In this document: piece by piece, positions 27,315-36,273 of the stretch | How the letters are laid out: the number at the start of each line of letters is the position of its first letter | Position numbering within the stretch: position 1 is the stretch's first letter | Assembly (NCBI GenBank): GCA_041580235.1 | Contig: JBFGEG010000001.1 | Location: 79,131 to 143,130, forward strand | Direction: 5' to 3' | From: JADFOJ01 sp041580235 | Lineage (GTDB): Bacteria; Planctomycetota; Phycisphaerae; Phycisphaerales; SM1A02 | DNA: 64,000 bases | Program-made: the position numbers and the translations under genes | The notes under the pieces: generated by a model | Database searches by the model: none | Told to the model about the DNA's origin: nothing | Seen by the model: the letters and a program-made list of their open reading frames with translations, nothing else

Positions 27315-29041
27315 CCCCCGGCGATCCATCGTACGTTCACCTCGGCGGCGAAGAACCGCTGATCGGGACGACCATCGACCGGTTCTTCCGGGAGGCCGCG
27401 GTCCGCTTCGCCCGACATGAGGCGGTGGTCTCCGTCCCGCAGCGCCGCCGTCTCACCTACGGCGAGCTCGACGAGCAGGTCGAGCACTTGGCGCGGGGTC
27501 TCGTCGGACTCGGCCTCACCCCCGGCGAACGTGTCGGCATCTGGGCCACTCAGAACATCGAGTGGGTGGTCCTTCAGCTGGCCACGACGCGAGTCGGCGC
27601 GGTGCTGGTCAACATCAACCCCGCCTACCGCATCTCGGAGCTGCGGCACGCCCTCGAGCTGGCCCGCGTGCAGACGCTGGTGCTCATCCCCAGCTTTCGC
27701 ACCTCCCGGTATGCCGACATGGTCTGCGAGCTCTGTCCGGAGGCCCGTGACCTGGACCCCGAGTCGTTTGCCCGGCGCGGCGGCTCGACGCTGGCGGCCC
27801 TGCGGCGTGTCGTCGTCTACGACCCGCAGGACGCCGCCGCCACCCGCAGGCCCGCGGCGGGAATCACGACCTGGGCCGAGGTCATCGCGGCCGGACGCGA
27901 CGTCACCGACGAGCAGATGGCGGGGCGTGCCGCCGCCCTCGATCCCGACGACCCGATCAACATCCAGTTCACTTCCGGCACCACCGGCTTTCCCAAGGCC
28001 GTTGTGCTCACCCACCACAACATCCTCAACAACGGGTGGTTCGTCGGGCACGTCATGCGGCTGACGGAGGCCGATCGCGTCTGCGTCCCCGTTCCGTTCT
28101 ACCACTGCTTCGGGATGGTCGTGTCCAACCTCGCGTGTCTCACCCACGGGGCGGCGATCGTGATCCCCGCCTCGCACTTCGAGGCGGGGGCGACACTGGA
28201 CGCGATCCAGAGCGAGCGCTGCACGGCGGTCCACGGCGTGCCGACGATGTTCATCGCCGAGCTGGAGCGGCCGGACTTCGGCGACCACGACCTTTCGAGC
28301 CTGCGGACCGGCATCATGGCCGGCGCTCCCTGCCCGCCCCGCCTGGTTCGGCGGGTCATGGAGGACATGGGCTGCCGGGAGATCCTCATCGGCTACGGCA
28401 TGACCGAGACGTCTCCGGTCACGCACATGACGCGGCCCCGAGACCCCTTCGAGAAGCGTACCGAAACGGTCGGGACAAACCTGCCTCACCAGGAGGTCAA
28501 GATCGTGGACCCCGGCACCGGCCGCACGGTGGCCCGCGGCGAGCCGGGCGAGGTGTGCTTCCGCGGTTACCACGTGATGCGCGGCTACTTCGACCAGCCG
28601 GAGGCGACGGGGCAAGCCATCGACGACGCGGGCTGGATGCACTCGGGCGACCTCGGCGTCCTCGACGACGACGGGTATCTCCGCATCACCGGACGGCTCA
28701 AGGACATGATCATCCGCGGAGGCGAGAACATCTATCCGGCCGAGATCGAGGCGTTCTACTACGAGCACCCCATGGTCGCCCAGGCCGCGGTCTTCGGCGT
28801 GCCCGACCCGAGGATGGGCGAGGAGGTCGGGGCCTGGATCAAGCTGCGGGATGGCGCCTCCGCGGACCCCGACCAGCTCCGGGCGTACGCCAGAAGCCGT
28901 ATCGCGCACTACAAGGTCCCTCGCTACATCTGGATCGTCGACGAGTTCCCCATGACCGTCACGGGCAAGATCCAGAAATTCCGTATTCGGGAGACGGTCG
29001 CCCGGTGGCTCGACGTCTCGGCGCCGGCGAATACGGGGTGA
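27311..29041 (+). CDS. AMP-binding acyl-CoA synthetase (FadD-like)
   Basis: A 576-residue member of the ANL adenylating superfamily that activates a carboxylic acid as acyl-AMP and then acyl-CoA. Visible motifs are the P-loop FTSGTTGFPK (A3), GYGMTETSP (A5), SGDLGVLDDDGYLRITGRLKD (A7-A8 hinge) and the catalytic lysine in TVTGKIQKF (A10). The GTG start overlaps the previous stop (GTGA). The length and A-motifs fit medium- or long-chain fatty acyl-CoA synthetases, but substrate cannot be read from sequence. The next gene's promoter element begins inside its last codons. Confidence 0.93.
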   Translation: MTPGDPSYVHLGGEEPLIGTTIDRFFREAAVRFARHEAVVSVPQRRRLTYGELDEQVEHLARGLVGLGLTPGERVGIWATQNIEWVVLQLATTRVGAVLVNINPAYRISELRHALELARVQTLVLIPSFRTSRYADMVCELCPEARDLDPESFARRGGSTLAALRRVVVYDPQDAAATRRPAAGITTWAEVIAAGRDVTDEQMAGRAAALDPDDPINIQFTSGTTGFPKAVVLTHHNILNNGWFVGHVMRLTEADRVCVPVPFYHCFGMVVSNLACLTHGAAIVIPASHFEAGATLDAIQSERCTAVHGVPTMFIAELERPDFGDHDLSSLRTGIMAGAPCPPRLVRRVMEDMGCREILIGYGMTETSPVTHMTRPRDPFEKRTETVGTNLPHQEVKIVDPGTGRTVARGEPGEVCFRGYHVMRGYFDQPEATGQAIDDAGWMHSGDLGVLDDDGYLRITGRLKDMIIRGGENIYPAEIEAFYYEHPMVAQAAVFGVPDPRMGEEVGAWIKLRDGASADPDQLRAYARSRIAHYKVPRYIWIVDEFPMTVTGKIQKFRIRETVARWLDVSAPANTG

Positions 29042-29048
29042 TTTCCCT
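29036..29048 (+). promoter_or_regulatory. GGG-N6-CCC regulon element ahead of the Leu/Glu dehydrogenase
   Basis: GGGTGATTTCCCT overlaps the last codons and stop of the acyl-CoA ligase. A weak -10-like CAATGG starts at 29075, 26 bases downstream, the same spacing as at the universal-stress-protein and phosphoribosyltransferase sites. Confidence 0.5.
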
Positions 29049-29105
29049 CTGGACGTTGGCACGCAAATGTGACCCAATGGGAGGGACGTCTTGGAGAGGC
29101 AGTTG

Positions 29106-30248
29106 ATGACCACGGCAACGACACCGGAGACGGCGGCCGCGATGTTCACTGCCTCCGGCGCGCCGGTCGGTGACGAGCTCGGGCCGTCCAAGATCGTGCA
29201 CCTCTACGATCCGGCGACCGGCATGCGTGGCATCGTGGCCGTGGACAACACGGCCTGCGGGCCGTCGATCGGCGGGGTGCGGATGGCCGTAGACGTCACG
29301 GCGGAGGAGGTCTTCCGCCTCGCGCGGGCCATGACGCTCAAGAACGCCGCGGCGGGTCTCCCCCACGGCGGTGGGAAAGCGGGGATCGTGGCCGATACGC
29401 ACGCGGCCGACAAGGAGCGGCTTGTCCGGGCCTTCGGACGGGCCATCCGCGACCTCGTGGAGTACATCCCCGGCCCCGACATGGGTACCGACGAGGTGTG
29501 CATGGGTTGGCTGCTCGATGAGATCGGTCGCGCCGTCGGGCTGCCCCGCGTGCTCGGCGGCATTCCCCTCGACGAGCTCGGCGCCACGGGATACGGCCTC
29601 GCCCAGTGCGCGGAGGTGGCGGCGCCCCTGTGTGGGCTCAAACTCGATGGGGCCGCCGTCGTCGTCGAGGGGTTCGGCAACGTCGGCCGGCACGCAGCGC
29701 GTTGTCTCGAAGAGAAGGGAGCGAAGCTCATCGGGGCGAGCGACAGTCGGGGAGCCGTCTACGTCTCGAACGGCATCCCCGTCGAGGAGCTCGCCGCGAT
29801 CAAACAGGAGTCCGGAAGCGTGGTCGCCTGCGGCAAGGGACAAAGGCTCTCGCACGCCGATCTCTTGATCCTGGCGTGCGATGTCCTGGTTCCGGCGGCC
29901 CGCCCGGACTCCATACATGCCGACAACGCCCGGGCCATCCAGGCCAGGCTCATTCTCCAGGGGGCCAACATCCCGGCCACCCCGCGCGCCGAAACCATTC
30001 TTCACGAGCGAGGCGTGGTCTCGGTGCCGGACTTCATCGCCAACGCGGGCGGCGTGATCTGCGCCTCGGTCGAGTACCACGGTGGATCCGAGACTGACGC
30101 CTTTGCCCGGATTGCGGAGAAGATCCGCCGCAACACGGCCGAGGTGCTCGAGCACAGCCGGCGGGACGCCGTCGAGCCGCGACAGGCGGCGGTCGCTCTG
30201 GCCCGCCGACGCGTCCTGGAAGCGATGAGCTTCCGCGTCGCCAGCTGA
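29106..30248 (+). CDS. Glu/Leu/Phe/Val dehydrogenase
   Basis: A 380-residue NAD(P)-dependent amino acid dehydrogenase that deaminates an amino acid to its 2-oxoacid. The substrate/catalytic domain has MTLKNAAAGLPHGGGKAGI (Lys79 and Lys91) and the PGPDMGTDEVCMGWL segment. The Rossmann domain has GFGNVG, and the C-terminal part has VPDFIANAGGVI. ATG 29106 has GGAGAGG 6 bases ahead. The length falls between leucine dehydrogenase (~365) and glutamate dehydrogenase (~420), so the amino acid is uncertain. It has its own candidate activator element and sits between the ligase operon and the universal stress genes. Confidence 0.93.
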   Translation: MTTATTPETAAAMFTASGAPVGDELGPSKIVHLYDPATGMRGIVAVDNTACGPSIGGVRMAVDVTAEEVFRLARAMTLKNAAAGLPHGGGKAGIVADTHAADKERLVRAFGRAIRDLVEYIPGPDMGTDEVCMGWLLDEIGRAVGLPRVLGGIPLDELGATGYGLAQCAEVAAPLCGLKLDGAAVVVEGFGNVGRHAARCLEEKGAKLIGASDSRGAVYVSNGIPVEELAAIKQESGSVVACGKGQRLSHADLLILACDVLVPAARPDSIHADNARAIQARLILQGANIPATPRAETILHERGVVSVPDFIANAGGVICASVEYHGGSETDAFARIAEKIRRNTAEVLEHSRRDAVEPRQAAVALARRRVLEAMSFRVAS

Positions 30249-30278
30249 GCGACGACAACAGCCCCATCACGCGTGACG

Positions 30279-30301
30279 GCGCCCGTGCTCAAGACGGGCG
30301 C
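30279..30301. terminator. Stem-loop between convergent genes
   Basis: GCGCCCGT-GCTCAAG-ACGGGCGC is a perfect 8-bp stem with a 7-base loop, 30 bases after the dehydrogenase stop and 83 bases beyond the end of the minus-strand stress gene. No clear U-tract follows. It may end transcription from either side. Confidence 0.6.
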
Positions 30302-30383
30302 TGTCCTTGGTGAAGACAATGGCACACCAAGGGAGTGCACCTGGCAGATGCCTCCGGCCGTGGCCTGCGACGAGAACGTCTCC

Positions 30384-31211
30384 CTACTGTGCCAGGAACA
30401 GCGGGATCTGCGCGTTGCGGATCGCGTGCAGCGCCGTGTCGCCCATGATCTGCCTGAAGATCCGCGCCCGGCCCGACGAGCCCATGACGATCAGGTCCGT
30501 CTCCGTCGCCGCGGCGTGCTCAAGCAGACGCTTGTGGGCCGGACCCTCGATCCACTCGGTCTCGGGTTCGTAGCCGTGCGTCCGGCAGTACGCGGCGGCA
30601 TCGGCGAGGAGCTTCTCCGCGTCCGCCTTCTCCAGCTCGAAGCAGACGAGCCGCACCTTCATCCCCGGCCACAGGTGCATTTGCAGGAACCGCTTCATCG
30701 CCTTCGCTGACGCCATCGAGCCGTTGTAGGCGATGAGTACGCGCTCGATGAGCTGGTATTCGGGAGCGACCGCGAGGATCGGGCGCACCCCCTCCCGGAT
30801 GAGCCTGATGATCACGTCATCGGGCTTGTGGAGGATGTCATACTCGAACAGGCCCTGAATACCGGCGATGGTCAGATCGTGATACCGCCATAGCGAGATG
30901 AGGTGGTCGAACGGCTCTCCCAGCTCCCGGTGCACGGTGTATTGGACCTGCTCCTGCGAGCACACCGTCTCGAAGTGGCGGATCGCCTCCTCGATGCGCC
31001 CGGTGGTCACACGGTACCGATGCTCGACCAGGCCCTTGGCCGAGGCGGCCGCCCCGATCGGCACGGGGCCCACGTTCTCGACCGAAGCCACGTCGACGTC
31101 GGTCACGCCGGCGATCTCGGCCCCGTGCTGATGAGCCAGCTCCACGGCGTACCGGACCGCGGCCTCCGTGTATCGCGTCCCGCTCAACGCTACCAGGATT
31201 CGCCTGATCAT
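30384..31211 (-). CDS. Tandem universal stress protein (UspA x2)
   Basis: A 275-residue cytoplasmic protein with two Usp domains. The first (about 1-145) begins MIRRILVALSGTRYTEAAV. The second (about 155-275) begins ERVLIAYNGSMASAKA and ends with the ATP-binding-type loop VMGSSGRARIFRQIMGDTA. The loop in the first domain lacks the GxxGx9GS motif, so only the second domain is expected to bind nucleotide. It lies 19 bases after another tandem Usp gene and is probably cotranscribed from the GGG-N6-CCC promoter at 32388-32400. Usp proteins help survival in growth arrest or low oxygen; the exact target is unknown. Confidence 0.92.
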   Translation of the reverse strand: MIRRILVALSGTRYTEAAVRYAVELAHQHGAEIAGVTDVDVASVENVGPVPIGAAASAKGLVEHRYRVTTGRIEEAIRHFETVCSQEQVQYTVHRELGEPFDHLISLWRYHDLTIAGIQGLFEYDILHKPDDVIIRLIREGVRPILAVAPEYQLIERVLIAYNGSMASAKAMKRFLQMHLWPGMKVRLVCFELEKADAEKLLADAAAYCRTHGYEPETEWIEGPAHKRLLEHAAATETDLIVMGSSGRARIFRQIMGDTALHAIRNAQIPLFLAQ

Positions 31212-31230
31212 GGCTCCGCCTTTCCCGGTC

Positions 31231-32163
31231 TCAGATGACCGCTGCCTCTTCCGAGAGCCGCACCGGAGCCGACACTTCGGGGTGCCGCACGGTCAGCACC
31301 GGGCACGGGGCGTGGTGCAGAACCCGCTCGGCGACGCTGCCCAGCAGCATCCGCTTGAGGCCCGAGCGGCCGTGAGTCCCCAGCGCGATGAGGTCGGCGC
31401 CGAGCGCCCTCGCCTCATTCTCAATGACATGGGCGGGGTAGCCCTGGCGGAGCGTGGTCTCGACATCCACGTCGTCGCCGGCCAGCGCGGCCGCCGCACT
31501 CGCCAGAAGGGTCTCGGCCTGGTCGATGGCGTCGTCGGCCGGATTGATCGGCACCCCGGACCACGCATACTCGTACTGGACGAGCGGCTGCCATGCGTGG
31601 AGCAAGACGATCCGGGGCCGCGGCGGCAGCGCGCGGGCGAACCGCACGGCGCAGCTCGTGGCCAGCGCGGCTTCCTCCGAGAAGTCCGTGGCGACCAGCA
31701 CTGTCCGGATGGTCGTCTCGCGGCCGGCGTCCCCGGGATGGACGGTGAGCACCGGCGCGACGGCGGTGCGCAACACGCGGTCGGCCCGGCTACCCAGCAA
31801 CGGCGGCGCGTACGCCGTCTGACCGCGGGAGCCGATGACGATGAGATCGGCCTGCCTCTCCCGTTCCGCCTCGGTGATGACCTCCCACGGCTTGCCGTGC
31901 TCGAACCGGCTCGACACCTCGACGCCGGCCTGCCGGACGGTCTCCTCGAGCAGTGTCAGGCTTCTCGTCAGCTCCTCCTGGAGGGCCACCGGCATCGACT
32001 GCATCGAGACCGCCTCCACCGCATGGATCACCTCGATCCGCGCGCCGTGACCCCGGGCGACCTCGGTTGCCCACTTCAGGGCCGCGGTGGCGGTCTTGGA
32101 GAAGTCGGTGGCGACGAGGATCGTACGGAAGCGCTGCGGCTCTCCGGCTGGCGTCTTGGTCAT
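31231..32163 (-). CDS. Tandem universal stress protein (UspA x2), both domains with ATP loops
   Basis: A 310-residue protein with two full Usp domains. Domain 1 starts RTILVATDFSKTATAAL and holds VIGSRGQTAYAPPLLGSRAD. Domain 2 starts RTVLVATDFSEEAALAT and holds ALGTHGRSGLKRMLLGSVAE. Both loops have the G-x2-G-x9-G-S pattern of ATP-binding Usp proteins. GAGGAG lies 7 bases before the ATG. It is first of a two-gene usp operon with a predicted leader of about 185 bases, divergent from the histidine kinase. Confidence 0.93.
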   Translation of the reverse strand: MTKTPAGEPQRFRTILVATDFSKTATAALKWATEVARGHGARIEVIHAVEAVSMQSMPVALQEELTRSLTLLEETVRQAGVEVSSRFEHGKPWEVITEAERERQADLIVIGSRGQTAYAPPLLGSRADRVLRTAVAPVLTVHPGDAGRETTIRTVLVATDFSEEAALATSCAVRFARALPPRPRIVLLHAWQPLVQYEYAWSGVPINPADDAIDQAETLLASAAAALAGDDVDVETTLRQGYPAHVIENEARALGADLIALGTHGRSGLKRMLLGSVAERVLHHAPCPVLTVRHPEVSAPVRLSEEAAVI

Positions 32164-32536
32164 GGCGATCTCCTCGACGTTGACGGCACCTGACGTGACG
32201 GGGGCGCCCGAGCAAACCGTCGGGGGGGCGCGGGCCCGGGCCGCCGACCGTCACATCGCTCGAAGCCAGGCGTCCGCGGCCGTATGACCGGCTCGGCGCA
32301 CGGAGCCCGGCGAAAAACGGACAGCGCCGCAGCTGCGGAGCGGTATCGGCATACAGTATTAGGTCAGATCACGACGCAACGTGCCATGGGGAAAACGCCC
32401 TGTTTGACCCCGTGCACTCCGCGTCACGGTGTACGTTTTCAGACGCGTGCGATGATCGTGCTCGAACGCGGGCTCGGACCGTCGGACGAGACCTAGAATC
32501 GGCGACCGGCGCAAGCCGGACCGGGGGATTCAGACG
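32164..32536. other. 373-base divergent regulatory region between usp operon and histidine kinase
   Basis: No gene is seen here. From left to right it holds a long GC-rich leader for the usp operon (32164-32349), a minus-strand -10-like TAATAC (32356-32361), the GGG-N6-CCC element (32388-32400) and, for the kinase, a plus-strand -10-like TAGAAT (32494-32499). Short palindromes such as GCAGCTGC near 32329 occur in the leader. No convincing riboswitch or small RNA is seen. Confidence 0.6.
32388..32400 (-). promoter_or_regulatory. GGG-N6-CCC regulon element for the usp operon
   Basis: On the minus strand GGGCGTTTTCCCC is followed by exactly 26 bases and then TAATAC, the best -10 match among the sites. 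The centre falls near -44 relative to the expected start of transcription. The element also faces the kinase gene on the other side and could influence it. Confidence 0.65.
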
Positions 32537-34984
32537 ATGCTGCAGGAGCACGACCAAGGCACGCCGAGGGTGCGGCTCGAGGAGGAGCTGGAGGGCGCGC
32601 TGGCGCGTTACCGGGCCATCCTCGCCTCGACATTGGACCCCGTGATCACGATCGACGCTTACGGCGTGATCCAGGCCGCGAGCGACTCGACCCGGCGGGT
32701 CTTCGGCTGGGCGCCGCAGGAACTTGTCGGCCGCAATATCGGCGTCATCATGCCGGAGCCCCACCGATCCCGGCACGACCATTACCTGTCTGAGTACCGC
32801 GCGACGGGCACGACCAGCATTCTGGGGCGGACCCGCGAGTTCGAGGCGGTCCGCAAGGACGGCACCACGTTTCCAATCGAGCTGGCCGTCTCCCGCGTGG
32901 AGATCCCCGGCGCCGCCCAGCCGCTGTTCACCGGCATTCTGCGGGACATCACCGAGCGCAAGCAGGCGGAGAAGGCGCTGCGGGAATCGGAGCGGCGATT
33001 CCGCGAGATCCTGGAAGGCGTCGAGCTGGTGGCGGTCACCCTCGACCGCGACGCGAAGGTCACCTTCTGCAATGAGTATCTCCTCCGCGTCACGGGGTGG
33101 ACCCGCGAAGAGCTGCTCGGGCGCAACTGGTTCGAGCTGTTTCTCGCCCCGGAGGTGAGGGCCGCCATCGGGGAGGTGTTCGACCGGGGCATCGAGCAGG
33201 GTGTGATCGAGCCCCACGTCGAGAACGAGATCGTGACGCGGGACGGCCAGCGACGTCTCATCGCGTGGAACAACACGGTCCTTCGCGATCCGGACGGAAG
33301 CGTCACCGGAGTGACCGGGCTGGGCATCGACATCACCGAGCGCAAGCGGTTCGAGAAGCAGCTGCGGCTGCTGCAGAGCCTGACGTTCGCCATCGTCAGC
33401 GCGGGCGATCTTCAGTCCGCGATGGCCACGGCCCTGGAGCAGATCTGCGACGCCACGGGCTGGGACTACGGCGAAGCCTGGGTGCCCGACGCCACCGGCG
33501 AGCATCTCGAGGACACGCCGGTGTGGCACGCCCGCGATCGTCGGCTCGACGTGTTTCAATCGATGACGCAGGGCACCCGCTACTCACGGGGCCAGGGCCT
33601 GCGGGGACGGGTCTGGGCCTCACGACGCCCCGAGTGGCTGGAGGACCTGACCGATGATGATGTCTTTCTCCGCGCCAAGGCGGCTGCTCACACCGGACTC
33701 AACGCCGGGTTCGCGGTGCCGATTCTCTCCGGCGAGCAGGTGGTGGCCGTGGTGGCGTTCTTCATGAGGGAGCACCGCGATGAGGACCGGCGTCTGCTCA
33801 AGCTTGTCTCGGCCGCGGTCGCGCCACTGGGTCCCGTCATCGAGCGCAAGAAGGCCGAGGACGAGCTGCGACGGCACCGCGAGCACCTCGCCGAGCTGGT
33901 CACCGAACGAACGCGGGAACTCGAGACGTCCCATGAGCAGCTGCGTCAGGCCGACCGGCTGGCCTCGATCGGCACGCTGGCGGCGGGGCTGGGCCACGAC
34001 ATGAACAACGTGCTGCTTCCCGTACGCAGCCGGCTCGACGTGCTCGAGGCGGCCACGCTGCCCGCGGAGGCGGCACTCCAGCTTGACTCGATTCGCAAGT
34101 CGGTCGAGTACCTGCAGCACCTCACCGACAGCCTGCATCTGCTGGCCCTCGATCCCACGGATAGCGAGGCTTCCACGGAGATGACGGGCCTGTCATCGTG
34201 GTGGGAGCACGTGAGCCCGCTGCTCGGCCGCAGCCTGCCCAAGCACGTCCGGCTGGCCATGTCGCTGCCCGGCAACCTTCCCCCCGTGGCCGTGGCCCCG
34301 CACCGACTGACGCAGGCCGTGCTGAATCTGCTTGTGAACTCCGGCGAGGCGGTGGGCGACGACGGCAAGGTGCGTATCTTCGCCGAGCCGGTCGACGGCG
34401 GCCGCTTCGTCCGCCTCGGCGTCGCCGACAACGGTCACGGCATGTCCTCCGAGGTCCGGCTCCGGGCCCTGGATCCGTTCTTCACGACCAAGAGTCGGGG
34501 TCTCGGGACGGGGCTGGGCCTGTCGCTCGTCCACGGCATCGTGAAGTCCGCAGGCGGCGACGTGGAGATCGACTCGGAGCCCGGACGCGGCACGACCATC
34601 GTCTTGACACTTCCCACGCACACGTCTGACGTCGAGCATGCCGCGGCTCGAAAGACGCCGCCGCTCGCGGCGGTGGTGTCGATTCGCGACCGGCGTATCG
34701 CGTCGCTGGTCACCACGCTCCTCGGCGCCGCGGGGTTGGAGACGAGATATGATCAGACCGGCGATCCGGGCTCGAGCGACCTGTGGGTCACGGAGCCGTC
34801 GCCGGAAGCCTTGAGGGCGGCCCGGGCGTTTCTCGCGAGGACGGCTCGGAAGGTCGTCGTCGTGGGGCCGGCGACGCCGGAGTGGAACGAGCTCGCCGCG
34901 GTTGTCGGTGATCCGGAGGACTTTGAAGACTTGCGCGGACGCATCAACGAAGCGGCGTCCTGCCTGAGCGGAGCACGATCATGA
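32537..34984 (+). CDS. PAS-PAS-GAF histidine kinase with FixL-like haem PAS domain
   Basis: An 815-residue soluble sensor kinase. PAS-1 (about 22-145) holds MPEPHRSRHDHYLSEYRATG and GRTREFEAVRKDGTTFPIEL. His80 aligns with the haem-ligating His of FixL and Arg100 with its haem-contacting Arg, at the same 20-residue spacing. PAS-2 covers about 150-275 and GAF about 285-440. A coiled coil leads to the phospho-acceptor motif LGHDMNN (H-box, about 492), an N-box (AVLNLLVNSGEAV), DNGHGM and FFTTKSRGLGTGLGLSLV. The last ~110 residues look like a degenerate receiver without an obvious phospho-Asp. No membrane helix is seen. The stop overlaps the regulator's ATG (ATGA), so the two form a pair. Haem binding is inferred from alignment from memory. 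Confidence 0.9.
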   Translation: MLQEHDQGTPRVRLEEELEGALARYRAILASTLDPVITIDAYGVIQAASDSTRRVFGWAPQELVGRNIGVIMPEPHRSRHDHYLSEYRATGTTSILGRTREFEAVRKDGTTFPIELAVSRVEIPGAAQPLFTGILRDITERKQAEKALRESERRFREILEGVELVAVTLDRDAKVTFCNEYLLRVTGWTREELLGRNWFELFLAPEVRAAIGEVFDRGIEQGVIEPHVENEIVTRDGQRRLIAWNNTVLRDPDGSVTGVTGLGIDITERKRFEKQLRLLQSLTFAIVSAGDLQSAMATALEQICDATGWDYGEAWVPDATGEHLEDTPVWHARDRRLDVFQSMTQGTRYSRGQGLRGRVWASRRPEWLEDLTDDDVFLRAKAAAHTGLNAGFAVPILSGEQVVAVVAFFMREHRDEDRRLLKLVSAAVAPLGPVIERKKAEDELRRHREHLAELVTERTRELETSHEQLRQADRLASIGTLAAGLGHDMNNVLLPVRSRLDVLEAATLPAEAALQLDSIRKSVEYLQHLTDSLHLLALDPTDSEASTEMTGLSSWWEHVSPLLGRSLPKHVRLAMSLPGNLPPVAVAPHRLTQAVLNLLVNSGEAVGDDGKVRIFAEPVDGGRFVRLGVADNGHGMSSEVRLRALDPFFTTKSRGLGTGLGLSLVHGIVKSAGGDVEIDSEPGRGTTIVLTLPTHTSDVEHAAARKTPPLAAVVSIRDRRIASLVTTLLGAAGLETRYDQTGDPGSSDLWVTEPSPEALRAARAFLARTARKVVVVGPATPEWNELAAVVGDPEDFEDLRGRINEAASCLSGARS

Positions 34985-35643
34985 AGCAGTCACCGATTCG
35001 AGTCCTGTGCGTCGACGACCACTCGTTCCTGATCGAGGGACTCGCCGCGCGATTCGACCTGGAGAGTGACCTCGAGTTCGTCGGCTCCCTGCCCAATGCC
35101 GAGCGTCTCGTCTCCGAAGTGAAGGAGTCGAGACCGGACATCGTGCTCCTGGATATCGAGATGCCGGGCCCCGATCCCTTCGAGGCCGCCGACGACCTCC
35201 GCCGGCAGTGCCCTGACGTTCGGACCGTCTTCCTGAGCGCCTACGTCCGCGATCACTACATCAGCGCCGCGGTCAAGGCGGGCGCCTGGGGCTACTTTTC
35301 CAAGAGCGAGGACGCGGACACCATTGTCAAGGGCATCCGCCGGGTGGCGGGGGGCGACTTCGCGTTCAGCCCGAAGGTCCAGGAGCGTTGCCGGCCGGCC
35401 CGCGGCGCCAAGCGAGGCCAGGTCGTGCCGCCGTCGAGCAAGCTCGAGGCACTGACGTCCAGGGAGCAGGAGGTGCTGCGGATGATCGGCAAGGGTCTCA
35501 CCCGCAGCGAGATCGCGGAGACGATGTGCCGCAGCCCCAAGACGATCGACGGGCACCGCGAATCGATCATGGAGAAGCTCGCCATCCACGATCGCGCGGA
35601 GCTGGTGCGCTTCGCGATCCGGGAGGGCCTGGTCGAGGTCTGA
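34981..35643 (+). CDS. NarL/FixJ-family response regulator
   Basis: A 220-residue DNA-binding regulator. The receiver domain has the acidic pair Asp12-Asp13, phospho-acceptor Asp58 in IVLLDIEMPG, the Ser in FLSAY and Lys in YFSKS. A linker leads to a LuxR-type helix-turn-helix (LTSREQEVLRMIGKGLTRSE then the recognition helix in SPKTIDGHRESIMEKL). It is encoded with the FixL-like kinase (4-base overlap) and is the natural candidate to bind the GGG-N6-CCC elements around it. The first of these lies 12 bases after its stop codon. Confidence 0.94.
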   Translation: MKQSPIRVLCVDDHSFLIEGLAARFDLESDLEFVGSLPNAERLVSEVKESRPDIVLLDIEMPGPDPFEAADDLRRQCPDVRTVFLSAYVRDHYISAAVKAGAWGYFSKSEDADTIVKGIRRVAGGDFAFSPKVQERCRPARGAKRGQVVPPSSKLEALTSREQEVLRMIGKGLTRSEIAETMCRSPKTIDGHRESIMEKLAIHDRAELVRFAIREGLVEV

Positions 35644-35654
35644 ACGGATGATCA

Positions 35655-35667
35655 GGGCCGATTCCCC
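35655..35667 (+). promoter_or_regulatory. GGG-N6-CCC regulon element ahead of the cupin/hibernation operon
   Basis: GGGCCGATTCCCC lies 12 bases after the regulator's stop. A -10-like CAATAA (or AATAAG) starts 25-26 bases later at 35693-35694, giving a leader of about 75 bases before the cupin ATG. Confidence 0.65.
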
Positions 35668-35779
35668 ATTTCCCTCGGCCCGCGGCCGCGCACAATAAGA
35701 ACGGGTGCCACCGGTACCGCCGCGACCCGATCTCGCATCGGGCGTCTCCACGTGACACCTTCTCAGCGCGGAAAGCACC

Positions 35780-36109
35780 ATGGTGACCGCCACTCACCAG
35801 ACCCTGCAGACGACCGGATGGAAGAAGCTCTCGGAGCTGCCCGGCGCCGGCGACGTGAGGATGCTGCGCGACGAGCCTCCGTGCGGACCGCGGACCATGG
35901 TCGCCCGGGTGCCCGCCGGCGGCCGGATCGCGGCGCACTGCCCGCTGGCGACCACCCAGCACCTCGTCCTCGACGGCGAGTACGAGTGCGGGGGCAGGCT
36001 GTTCCCCCGCGGGACCTACCGACTGCTGCCCGCGGGCGAAGAGGTCGCGCCCATCGTGACGGCCGGGGGCGTCACCATCCTCGTCATCGAGGACCCGCTC
36101 GACGACTGA
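35780..36109 (+). CDS. Small cupin-domain protein
   Basis: A 109-residue single-domain cupin. Its barrel core shows VPAGGRIAAHCPLATTQHLVLDGEYECGGRLFPRGTYRLLPAG, with the G-x-H-x3-x-E-like first motif only partly kept (one His, a later Glu). The metal site is therefore incomplete compared with typical RmlC-like cupins. GGAAAG precedes the ATG. It may sense a small molecule, and anti-sigma ChrR-like cupins have a similar size, but no function can be assigned. It is the first gene after the regulon element. Confidence 0.8.
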   Translation: MVTATHQTLQTTGWKKLSELPGAGDVRMLRDEPPCGPRTMVARVPAGGRIAAHCPLATTQHLVLDGEYECGGRLFPRGTYRLLPAGEEVAPIVTAGGVTILVIEDPLDD

Positions 36110-36273
36110 GAGGGCCTGGTGGCCGCCGAGCCCCCACCCCCGCCAGGCCCCGACCGCCGATCGGGGCGAGATTCCCGGTGCATTCGACGTCGTTTCCCGC
36201 AAGACTTGTGGAGGTCGCCCGGGGGCTGCACGGGCCGGGCGTCGGCGTCGCGCACGGTCGTCAGGAGAAGGTC

